From Desulfovibrio sp. Huiquan2017 (GTDB lineage: Bacteria; Desulfobacterota; Desulfovibrionia; Desulfovibrionales; Desulfovibrionaceae), in the NCBI RefSeq assembly GCF_017351175.1, contig NZ_JAFMPN010000024.1, positions 1 through 39,617 of the forward strand: DNA of 39,617 nucleotides, written 5' to 3'. Every line of letters starts with the position of its first letter. Positions within the stretch are counted from its first letter, which is position 1. Positions 10,201-17,700 of this stretch are shown here, piece by piece. The notes under the pieces are model-generated. The model was not told where the DNA came from. It saw only the letters and a program-made list of their open reading frames with translations, and ran no database searches. The position numbers and the translations under genes are program-made.

Positions 10201-13200
10201 CGAGCACTACGACTACTCCGGAGTGGGCATCTCGGGCGAAATCGGCCCCGGCTCGGCAAATTCGAGCCAGGAAGCGGTCAATATCGACTTCAAGGACCCC
10301 ATGGATTCCGTGACCATCAAGCTGGCCGCCCTGTTCGACGGCACCGTGTACGACCACGGCAACCAGGAAATGGCCGTGGTGAATATCTACGACAGCCAGG
10401 GCAACTATCTCGGGACCGAGACCGTGTACGGCTCCATCGACGGCAGGCAATCGATCACCCTGAACGCCAGTGATTACAACAGCGCGGACATCGGCTCGGT
10501 CGTGGTCCTGCCGGGCGACAACGGTGCGAGCGGCGGCGACAACAGCGACTTCCTGATCCAGAACGTCAGCGGCACGACCCTGGCGGACGCCACGCCTCTG
10601 ACCGGCAACGTCATCACCGACAACGACGCCGCGCACGGCAAGGATTCCGACCCCGAGGGCGACGCGCTGCATATCGCCAGCTTCACCCACGACGGAGCCG
10701 ACGGCACCGCCGGAGACTATCATGTCGGCGACGCGGACTACGACCATATGCTCGGCGGCGACCACGGCACACTGTATTACAACGCACAGACCGGCGACTA
10801 TGTCTACGTGGAAGACGGCAGCCTGGCCGACGGCGCCACGGGCACCGAAACCTTCAACTACTCGGTGGAGGACACCTCGGGCGCCGAGAGCAACACCGCC
10901 ACCCTGACCATCAACATCACCGGTGCCAACGCCCCCGCCCAATTCTCCGGCGAGGACGCGGGCAGCGTGACCGAGGACACGAACGTCACCACCGACGACG
11001 GCGTCCACGTACTGACCGCCACCGGCCAGCTGGCCGTCACCGATGTGGATTCGGACACGGCTCTGACGGTCGTGGACAACGACAACCACCACGGGAACCT
11101 GACCATAGACGGCAGCGGCAAGTGGACCTACACCATCGACAACGATTCCGACACGGTGCAGCACCTCGACGACGGCCAGAGCCTGACCGAGACCTTCACG
11201 GTCCGGTCGGCCGACGGCACCGAGCACCAGATCGAGGTGACCATCAACGGCGTGGACGACAACAGCGCGCCCATGGCCAACCCGGATACCGCCTACGGCT
11301 CGGCCGAACTCACGCAAGGGTCTTCGGACTATGCCCTGGTCGCTCAATATCACCCAGGTTACGGCGACTGGCAGGCCGGGGATATTACTACGCATCCCTA
11401 CGGCGGACACGGTGAACAGAACGGTCCCAGAGACGACTCTGGCTACCTTGAAAGCAACGGCTATGCCGAACGTATGCTCATCAACTTCACGGAAGGGCAA
11501 TCCGAAGTGGTTCTGACCGTGGACGCTGACGAGTGGTACGGCGACGACGCCTTTACGGCGGACGTCCAGGTCATGAGCGCCTCCGATCCCGATGTCGCAC
11601 TCACCCTTGGCACGGATTACGCAATCAGTCGGGATCACGACGGACACATAACCATCACGGCTTTGACGGATACCGTTTCCATAGGCCAAGTGATATTGAC
11701 ACCCGCCGATGACAACATCGGAGGTGGTACATACAAGATCCTTTTGGACGATGTTTCGAGCACGCCGACGTCCAGCCTGAACCTCACGCTGACCGGCGAC
11801 GTGACCCGCAACGACACCGATGCGGACGGGGACACCCTCCATGTGGACAATTTCGCCAACGGCCACGACATGGCCACTCAAACCATCGATGGCGTGGAGT
11901 ACACCCACTACGTCGACGGCGAACACGGCGTCCTGTACTACAATGAATCGGGCCAGTATCTCTACAAGGCCGACTCCGGCCTGGATGCGGGCACTTACCA
12001 CGACACCTTCACCTATACGGCCACCGATGGGACCACCCCCAGCGGAGCCACGACCCTGATCGTGAACCTGGACATAACCGCGCCCAATCCGGTCTCGGCC
12101 GCAGACGATATCAGCGATGTAGTCAATAATAGTCGGGGGAACTACTCCGCAGAGGGCAACGTCATCACGGACGACGCCAGCCACGACTACGAGGGCGCGG
12201 ACAGCCACGCCCAAGGGAACGCTCTGCAGGTTACCGGAGTCAGCCACGACGGCGATGCCGCATCTTCCGGGGGCTGGGTGGGGGGCGCCCACTACGATTA
12301 CGCCATCCGAGGCGAATACGGCACCCTCTACCTTGATGACGGCGGGGCCTACCACTATTCCGTGGACTCCTCCCAGTTCAAGCACGACGACTGGGGCGTG
12401 GACTACGACGCGACCGTGGCCGACCACGGCGCGCCCCTCGTGGATCAGTTTACCTACACCGTGAGCGACGGACACGGCGGGGAGGACACCGCAACCCTGT
12501 ACGTGCCCATAGCCGACGTTATCGACTGGCCCATGGGTGGCTCGGAGTCTGGCGATGCCATGTATGGATCACACGACAACGACTACATCGATGGCAGGGG
12601 AGGCAATGACGACATCTACGGCAGGGCCGGCAACGACGTCCTGCATGGCGGGGCGGGCGACGACCATCTGAACGGCAACAGCGGCCATGACCTGCTCTTC
12701 GGCGATTCCGGAAACGACGTGCTGAACGGCGGAGCTGGCCACGACTTCCTGTCCGGCGGTTCGGGCGACGATACCCTGCACGGCGGCTCCGGCAACGACC
12801 TGCTGGTCGGGGGCTCCGGCAACGACACCCTGGACGGCGGAGCGGGTGACGACGTCATCAATGCCGGTTCTGGCAACGACCACATCCTGGTCAGCGCCGG
12901 ACACGACACCGTCACCCTGGGCGAAGGCGCGGACACCATCCACATCGATCCGACCTACCTGGCCGGTGACAATGATTCCGCCTCCATGACAGTCACCGAC
13001 TTCAACGCTTCCGAGGGCGACAAGCTGATCCTGAGCTTCAACGACAACCAGACTAATCTGGGCGACTTGGTCGGCAAGACCGTGGACATCAGCTCCAGCG
13101 CAGGCAGCAACGACCTCTCCGTGCATATCGCCGATGTGCACGGAAACCAGGACCTCACCATAACCCTGCAAAACGTATTGGGCGATACCCATGCAGCAGG

Positions 13201-13297
13201 CACGGAGCACATGGTCATCACCCCGGATTCGGCACCCAATGACGACCTGAACCAGATGATCCAGCACATCATCAACTCCGGAATGCACACGTCCTAG
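4262..13297 (+). CDS. Giant LapA/DvhA-type RTX adhesin 1 (VCBS repeats), 3011 aa
   Basis: A type I secreted biofilm adhesin. Residues 1-120 resemble the LapA retention module, with TAAG at 103-106, the di-alanine motif cut by LapG proteases. From about 165 to 2750 the protein is a string of Asp/Gly/Thr-rich VCBS/cadherin-like units of 90-200 aa, with junctions of the type GTNDAP or PVNDAP (near nt 5279, 5831, 6340, 6940, 7703, 8072, 9083, 9977). Two copies of a roughly 200-aa domain lie at nt 8099-8698 and 10003-10585. A domain shared with the small partner proteins is at residues 1634-1765. RTX nonapeptides start at residue 2769 and a type I secretion region follows. The start at 4262 was chosen over a TTG at 4220 because AGGAG precedes it and it aligns with adhesin 2. 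There is no Sec signal peptide. It is probably co-transcribed with the gene at 13398. Confidence 0.93.
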   Translation: MANDTIYQLEISLPGTGKTQTYHLEPGTPVKFDFDLANAVFTGTHGDLEITVEGGGTVILENYQALADTHSLPLFEMINGEQVAGDVYLFAFDGVNQNGDVETAAGNANGSSGAGQYNDDPGTLLGGVDALDGQGDAYGTHTFATLGSPTLDNQSPRAVDDFNSTTEEGDGDLIPGKTIAFVEGEDYDGNPAHYLTGWGEGEIDPDHVTYLPLNTGGGLLIYNPNPDQVDTTITGNVIANDSDDGPNEALRIASIDYIGTPHGGTVDVPAETAVTDGTQIYGQYGILTINADGSYTYTLNQEWADSLNEGDVATETFHYTITDDEGAASNTATLTINVVGTNDMPVALPDTNIQAVEQGDSAGYDLARPGEDVVTGHDYTASVNAFGNVLLGTVTNGEGETISQGDADFDPDSGDSVTDGSVFVIGAYSNETHAYDYDHELIDSATPEGFANAASHDANGFTVTGEFGTLHVNADGSYSYILNNESEALEALNYDHPGTETFTYAIMDDSGAVSYATITFTVNGANDAPVAEVDSANIMEQGLTFLDGNSVTVAAAVTGNVLLNDTDVDNVDFGNAADGHPETGTTAEVFVSTASTAGYTDVHGDYHETDSTPATVYNNDGDVTDSIQITGHYGTLTIYENGEYSYQLDNTNPEVQSLNAGDSVVESFDYTATNSYGDGAESNTSHLNITIHGSNDAPTLAISQPTNVVTFIEDGIDGSGNPIGSGAVHILTADQTVDIFDVDTPASELSVTLSAGDSWVQGDVLGVDTSGPSVSMGDYDSNSATTIYSYQNAAGDVIDIIVNNHTGTVTLAGHEGSTDSLTYDDFANALKTITFGVDPNDDTPEGADRTFSVVVSDNEGSHTVYDPSDTATGDEYSSTTGTASTEITVHVQPSNDAPLAVDDGVEHLDDMTVTLNVGNQFNADGITIVNAGTTDTPTINAEHGLGIKTGPGDNPAVDTTQGGKGSEKITFKFDDPQHSASITLGDFNHANDHYNDDNAIITLLDADGNVVRTYEVGGETDPTIPLGTEDGSTFTYVVVEPAGGTEDGFYVASISGTVGNENTDGAIVTPEDTDIIISVLGNDSDPDGDTLTISGTTDPEHGSVSVNADGTITYKPEANYNGDDHFTYTVSDGHGGTDTATVYVNVTPVNDAPLAVNDDVTIDEDHNATGNVIQGQEVVNGDGTISYVGQDTDPDHDWLTVTKFTVDGHDYAAGKTATIDGVGTLTMDKLGNYTFTPEADYNGDVPKVTYTVADDDGATSQADLNIHITPVNDAPVAYSNSASITEASGSHEFNVTLSADDHLENGQWSGDDFTVTAGTASLDGATHALAFEQGGDLSAGYGGDHLTIKSGSGDHSEIDTNNGNNSGSEAVSIDFDNPMDTVTIHLSSLYNAASHKDGSNGTYYTEKAMLAVYDANGNLIGMVEAHGSKSGDVSVTLDADKLGSTIGSVVLMPMDDGAGNSANNSDFQIDSVSGTTAHQVGGSVDGNVIIDSGEHGAHDPSDGTPIDHDPDTGDTLHVTHIVHGSETADGAPAGGTALADGDDSTSATIKGDYGTLTIHEDGSYTYSEDTSLTDKLADKETGHDVFTYTVSDGHGGTDTAELTIDITGTNDAPTIDLDAGTGTVTFVTEEAAFNNIVGLYTVDGNGNPVIQEFLIDNVNGGHHPGEVLTTYEDGAAPHYFLIPVTGAAITDTSNYTITGDSTHGYKISFEGDDATYPIRFDNEAMNGGAFENTFRISQDADGSWQIAMDDQANRVDDDDFDDPILQQDDNGTGYLNTFVEDGGPVHIAGEVNISDVDSDTLNQVVIKMDKIDGSDSLSLDGHANGTFTFTVGDETISATITDNGSAITVTLSGSASPEAYEDAIGHILYNNDSDTPDTSDRTITVQVWDDHNAASNVAETTLHVVAANDAPTAADNVEAMAENGGTHFDTSVEHVSSQGSSWSGEEFSIHAGKAHGSGEDLTFSESGNLAAKNISFNHGGEHYDYSGVGISGEIGPGSANSSQEAVNIDFKDPMDSVTIKLAALFDGTVYDHGNQEMAVVNIYDSQGNYLGTETVYGSIDGRQSITLNASDYNSADIGSVVVLPGDNGASGGDNSDFLIQNVSGTTLADATPLTGNVITDNDAAHGKDSDPEGDALHIASFTHDGADGTAGDYHVGDADYDHMLGGDHGTLYYNAQTGDYVYVEDGSLADGATGTETFNYSVEDTSGAESNTATLTINITGANAPAQFSGEDAGSVTEDTNVTTDDGVHVLTATGQLAVTDVDSDTALTVVDNDNHHGNLTIDGSGKWTYTIDNDSDTVQHLDDGQSLTETFTVRSADGTEHQIEVTINGVDDNSAPMANPDTAYGSAELTQGSSDYALVAQYHPGYGDWQAGDITTHPYGGHGEQNGPRDDSGYLESNGYAERMLINFTEGQSEVVLTVDADEWYGDDAFTADVQVMSASDPDVALTLGTDYAISRDHDGHITITALTDTVSIGQVILTPADDNIGGGTYKILLDDVSSTPTSSLNLTLTGDVTRNDTDADGDTLHVDNFANGHDMATQTIDGVEYTHYVDGEHGVLYYNESGQYLYKADSGLDAGTYHDTFTYTATDGTTPSGATTLIVNLDITAPNPVSAADDISDVVNNSRGNYSAEGNVITDDASHDYEGADSHAQGNALQVTGVSHDGDAASSGGWVGGAHYDYAIRGEYGTLYLDDGGAYHYSVDSSQFKHDDWGVDYDATVADHGAPLVDQFTYTVSDGHGGEDTATLYVPIADVIDWPMGGSESGDAMYGSHDNDYIDGRGGNDDIYGRAGNDVLHGGAGDDHLNGNSGHDLLFGDSGNDVLNGGAGHDFLSGGSGDDTLHGGSGNDLLVGGSGNDTLDGGAGDDVINAGSGNDHILVSAGHDTVTLGEGADTIHIDPTYLAGDNDSASMTVTDFNASEGDKLILSFNDNQTNLGDLVGKTVDISSSAGSNDLSVHIADVHGNQDLTITLQNVLGDTHAAGTEHMVITPDSAPNDDLNQMIQHIINSGMHTS
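12566..12946 (+). repeat. RTX calcium-binding nonapeptide array in adhesin 1
   Basis: About a dozen tandem GGxGxDxUx-type units, for example GGAGDDHLN, GGSGNDLLV and GGSGNDTLD, encoded by degenerate 27-base repeats. RTX repeats bind Ca2+ outside the cell and drive folding after type I export. The last two or three units are degenerate and run into the C-terminal secretion region. Adhesin 2 has no equivalent array. Confidence 0.92.
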
Positions 13298-13311
13298 GCA
13301 ACAATCAATTC

Positions 13312-13337
13312 CCCGCCCGGTCGAACGGCCGGGCGGG
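13312..13337 (+). other. Intercistronic GC hairpin between adhesin 1 and its partner gene
   Basis: CCCGCCCGG (13312-13320) pairs perfectly with CCGGGCGGG (13329-13337). No T-tract follows (next bases AAATATTTCG), so it looks like an mRNA-stabilising or attenuating stem rather than a full terminator. A comparable hairpin occupies the same place after adhesin 2 (24276-24307). Confidence 0.65.
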
Positions 13338-13397
13338 AAATATTTCGAACAGCCATTCCTCCTCGACAAACAGATCATTCCCAACAATGCTCCAGCC

Positions 13398-14156
13398 ATG
13401 AACGAAACCACCATGCTCGGCACCTATACCCTGGAGGACGATGTTCCGGCGCAACCGGAAATCGTCCTGTCCGACTGTCGGGATACCTCCATGCTCGGCC
13501 AGTTGGTGGGCATGTTTGCGAACGACCCCGAAGTCCGGTTCTTTGTCCTCCCCGACGTGGACCGGGAAGCCGTGGACCTCGGCGCGGACTTCCATTTCAT
13601 CCGGGATGCCGGAGACTGGGTGCTGGCCAACAACGACACCATGCATCATGTCCTGTTCGACAATGCGGGCTTTCATCCCGGCGGGCACGAAGGGACGTTC
13701 TCCATCTCGCGGCTGGCGGACGGCTCCTACGCCCTGGACACCGCCGCGCACGCGGCCCTCGGCGCGGACCTGCCGGACGACGCCTTGCTTGTGTACATGC
13801 CTGGGCACGATCTCTGCGTGGACGGGCACCCGGTCCATACGGACGGCGACCTGTTCATCGATCCATCGGTTCTGGGCAATGGCCAAAGCGAGATCGTGGT
13901 CACCGATTTCACCGTGGGCAGCGACCATCTGCAATTTCCCGACACCCTGTCCGTCAAGGACGTGATCGTGGACGCCGAGCACGACCTGACTTCGGTCACC
14001 ATCGGTCAGAACGACCATGCGGACGGCGACATCGTCGTCAAGCTACTGGGGGTCTCCCACCCGGACATGCCCATGCACGACTTCCGCATCGACGCGGACC
14101 ACTCCACCGACGACCTGATCAACCACCTGATCCATTCCGGCAGTCACACAAGCTAG
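13398..14156 (+). CDS. Small T1SS-linked partner protein 1 (paralog of 24353-25156)
   Basis: A 252-aa acidic protein with no Sec signal peptide or membrane segment. Residues about 1-125 resemble one domain found inside each giant adhesin, with GTYTLEDDVPAQPEIVLS, then a VRFF strand, LGADFHF, VLFDNAGFHPGG and DGSYALDT. Residues about 151-252 match the adhesins' post-RTX region (LFIDPSVLG, IVVTDF) and end in DDLINHLIHSGSHTS, close to the adhesin C-terminus. It is therefore probably exported by the same T1SS, but lacks a retention module and RTX repeats, so it should be released or bind the adhesin outside. Its role is unknown. The start at 13398 aligns with MNHTTMLGT of the paralog; no good Shine-Dalgarno is visible, so translation may depend on upstream context. 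It is followed by a strong terminator. Confidence 0.8.
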   Translation: MNETTMLGTYTLEDDVPAQPEIVLSDCRDTSMLGQLVGMFANDPEVRFFVLPDVDREAVDLGADFHFIRDAGDWVLANNDTMHHVLFDNAGFHPGGHEGTFSISRLADGSYALDTAAHAALGADLPDDALLVYMPGHDLCVDGHPVHTDGDLFIDPSVLGNGQSEIVVTDFTVGSDHLQFPDTLSVKDVIVDAEHDLTSVTIGQNDHADGDIVVKLLGVSHPDMPMHDFRIDADHSTDDLINHLIHSGSHTS

Positions 14157-14180
14157 CCAGACTTCCCTCCAACGCCCGAA

Positions 14181-14214
14181 AGGGGCCGCATCCGAAAAGA
14201 TGCGGCCCCTTTTT
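14181..14214 (+). terminator. Rho-independent terminator ending the adhesin 1 unit
   Basis: AGGGGCCGCATC (14181-14192) pairs with GATGCGGCCCCT (14199-14210) over a short A-rich loop, followed by TTTT. It sits 25 bases after the partner gene stop and closes the adhesin 1-partner 1 transcription unit. Confidence 0.92.
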
Positions 14215-14638
14215 GCTGACTTTTCCCGGAAAGCCCCCGGCCCGAAAACCGCCCAATTTCTTGGCCCGGCGCGGCCCCCACAAGATAACATACTGTTTTA
14301 TCGTGTTAAATTAATATAGAGATTGCATCATGTCTCTTAAGGAATAATTCATGCCCGCCCAGCCGTCTCTTCAACAGGCCTCAAAAAGTGCAAAAAAAGT
14401 ATCCGGATTTTTAACTTAACAAAATTGCAGAGTTGCATATCGAAACATTGTACAAATCTCCGGGGAAAACTTCGTCGAGTCGATCTTTTTTTTAACATAA
14501 TACTGTTGATAACTTTAAAATTCTCAAATAATCGTCTTTAATCAGTATATTAATCAAGCCTCGCCAGCCGGACGATTCACCGCACATCCCCCACTTCCTC
14601 CACAGCCTAACCTACTTGTTTATTGAAAGGTTCATCAA
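14215..14638. other. AT-rich regulatory region upstream of adhesin 2
   Basis: About 420 bases without a supportable gene. After about 14285 it is rich in A/T runs and differs sharply from the GC-rich genes on both sides, like the region before adhesin 1. I saw no c-di-GMP riboswitch core, small RNA gene or insertion sequence. Confidence 0.5.
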
Positions 14639-14667
14639 TTGACGCATTTTCTCCATCTGTGTATACA
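14639..14667 (+). promoter_or_regulatory. Predicted sigma-70-type promoter of adhesin 2
   Basis: TTGACG (14639-14644), exactly 17 bases, then TATACA (14662-14667). This gives a leader of about 50 bases, ending in the strong AGGAGG (14714-14719) before the ATG at 14725. Confidence 0.65.
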
Positions 14668-14724
14668 ATATAGTAACCAGATCGTCTGTTTTTTTATTGC
14701 GCATATACACTTTAGGAGGACATT

Positions 14725-17700
14725 ATGGCTGACCCCAAGCAACTGCACATTTCTCTTCCCGGAGCAGGGAAGACGCAGGCCTACCCACTTTCGGCTGAGA
14801 CCCCGGTACATTTCGACTTCGATCTTTCCGAAGCCACCTTCACCGGAAACAACGGCAACCTTGAAATCGCCATCGAAGGCGGCGGCACGGTGGTCCTCGA
14901 AGGCTACCAGGCCCTTGCGGACGCCGGCGACCTGCCCCCCTTCGAAATGACCAACGGCGAGGTGGTTGCCGGAGACGTCTACCTCTTCGCCTTCGCGGAC
15001 CAGGAAGCCACGGCTGAAGACCTGGAAACCGCAGCAGGCAACGCCACCGGCAGTTCCGGCGCGGGCGCCTACAACGACGACGCGGGCACCCTTTTCGCCG
15101 GTGTGGACGCACTGGGCGGCCAGGGCGACGCCTTTGGCGGCGAGGCCATCGCTCCCCTGGATGAGGTAAACGTGGGGAACAATGACCCGAACGCCGTTGA
15201 CGACGTCAATTCCCTGATCGAATCGGCGGGCACCCACATCGGCGGCCCGCTCGACAGTGAACATATGGAAGGCGACACGTGGACCTCTCCCGGCGACCAG
15301 GACGGCGACACGATCCCGGACTTCACGGTCAAGGCGGGAACGGCCAGCATTGATCAAGAGGGCAACATCACCTTCCTGAGCTCCGCTCCCCCTACCGACA
15401 TCCCCGCCGGAGAGGGTGGCCAGGAAAATCGCGCCCCGACCGTTCAGGCGAACGGCGACGGCGACCTGACCGACTCCTCCAACGAGGGCGACGGGCTGGG
15501 CATCACCGGCGGCATCAACGACTCCGAAATCGACACCGTGGATCAGAGCAACTCGGGAAGCGAGGCCGTGCTGGTCTCCTTCGACGATCCCATGGATTCC
15601 GTGACCATCTCCCTGTCTGCCCTGTACAGCGCCGAATCAGGCAAGGACGGCACCGTTGACGAACTGGCCCTGCTCGTGGCCTACGACAGCGACCACAACG
15701 TAATCGGCACCGTGACCGTCAACGGCACCGACAGCGGCCGCGCCTACATCACCCTGGACTTCGACACAGACATCGCCGAAGTGCTGCTCATGCCCCTGGA
15801 CAACGGCACAACGGGCAACCAGTGGACCAACAGCGACTTCCTTATCGACGGCGTCACCGGCACCATCGCCCAGACCGCCGCGATGGTCAGCGGCAACGTC
15901 ATCACCGGCAACGCATCCGATCAGTTCGCAGGCGCGGACTCGGACATTGACGGCGATCCCTTGACCGTTGTCTCCGTATCCTATGGCGGCGCCCCGGCCG
16001 CAGGCGGCGGCAGCTACGAAGGCGATGCCTACGACTTCGTCCTGACAGGCGAGTTCGGCACCCTGTATCTCAATGCGGACGGCTCCTACGTCTACGTGGA
16101 AAACACCGACGCCACCGACCCCCTGAATGTTGAGGACTCGGTCAACGACGTCTTTGACTACACCATCTCCGACGGCGCGGGCGGAACGGCTTCCGCAACT
16201 CTGACCGTCACCGTCACCGGCTCCAATGACGCGCCCACCGCCGTGGCCGACACCGCTTCTCTGGTGGAAAACGGCATCCTGTCCGGCCCCGACGTGGAAG
16301 CGGTCCTGTCCGCGACCGGCAACGTCCTGCAAAACGACACGGACGTGGACAACTTCGCGCTCGGCAACGAGGGTGATCTGGCCGGTACCGAGACGACGAC
16401 CGAGGTCTATGTGGATACCATCGCAGCGGGCTATATGTCCGGGGACGTCTTCGTGGCCACCCAGGTCGAGGAAGTCTACAATGCCGACGGCGACGGCGAT
16501 GCGACAAACGACAGCGTGATCATTGAAGGCCAGTACGGCACGCTGACCATCCACGCGGACGGCACCTACTCCTACGCCTTGAACAACGACAATCCGGAAG
16601 TCAACGGCTTGAACGCCGACGAAACCCTGACCGAGACGTTCCAATACACCGCGACCAACACCGTGGACGACGGGCAGTACAGCAACGCCACCACTCTGAG
16701 CATCACCATCAACGGCACCAACGACGCGCCCACCCTGGAGATCCAAGGGCGGAGCGCGCATTTCGTCGAGGACGGCGCTTACGGCGTGGGCACCGGCGCG
16801 GTACACATCCTGGCGGGCAAGGATATCGACATCTTCGATGTGGATACCCCGGCCTCGGAACTGACCGTCACGATGTCCGCGGGCCAGACCTGGTTCATGG
16901 GCGACATTCTGGGCGTGTCCGGCGAGAATATCAGCGTGGCGCCCGATCAAGGCGAATACGGCCAGAATCCCTTCGTCACCGTGTACCGGTACGACTGCGG
17001 AGGTGGCGACTATATTCAGATCGTCGTGAATAACCTCACCGGCTCCGCGACCCTGACCGGGGTCGAGAACGGCGACGGCACAGACCACATCAACTTCGCC
17101 GATTTCGAGACGGCCCTGCAGTCCATCACCTACGACATCGTTGATTGGGACAACACGCCGATCACCTCCGACCGGACCTTCACCATTGAGGTCTCCGACA
17201 ACGAAGGTCCCGGCACCGTCTACACGGACGGCGACGACACCTACACCACCGACACCGGCTCCTCCCAGCCCACCACGGTCACCGTGCACGTTGTGGCTTC
17301 CAACGATCAGGTGGAAGCCAACGACGACTCTTATCTCGTGATCGAAGATAGATTTAACGGCCACGCCAATACCCAAAATTGGTTCGAGCACACCGGCGTT
17401 TGGCATTCGCTGAACGCAATCCATGGCAATGTCATCGCCAACGACACCGACCCGGACGCCGACAACTGGGGCCCGTGGGACAACAATGCGAACGACCTGC
17501 ACGATTTGCGGGTCATCAACGGCGAATGCACCACGGAAGGCCATGAGGCCGGCGCCGATCCCAATCCCTATGACGGCGTCTTCATCATCCAGGGCGAATA
17601 CGGTACCCTGTACCTGCGTCCCGACGGCTCCTTCCTGTATGAAGCCGACCAAAACAAGATCGATGCCCTGGGTGAAGGCGAAACGGCCGTCGAGTCCTTC

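Noticed and set aside
8441..12475. A 1344-aa open frame antisense to adhesin 1
   Set aside because: It is a shadow of a GC-rich, Asp/Thr-rich repeat gene; the translation is Val/Gly/Arg-rich low complexity with no domain. The same holds for 6248-8416.
12566..12946. Tandem repeats that could be mistaken for a CRISPR array
   Set aside because: They are 27-base coding repeats giving RTX nonapeptides, without unique spacers; no CRISPR array or cas gene is present.
13387..13401. A five-codon upstream ORF overlapping the start of partner gene 1 (ATGA)
   Set aside because: It has no Shine-Dalgarno and nothing similar precedes partner gene 2, so translational coupling is not supported.
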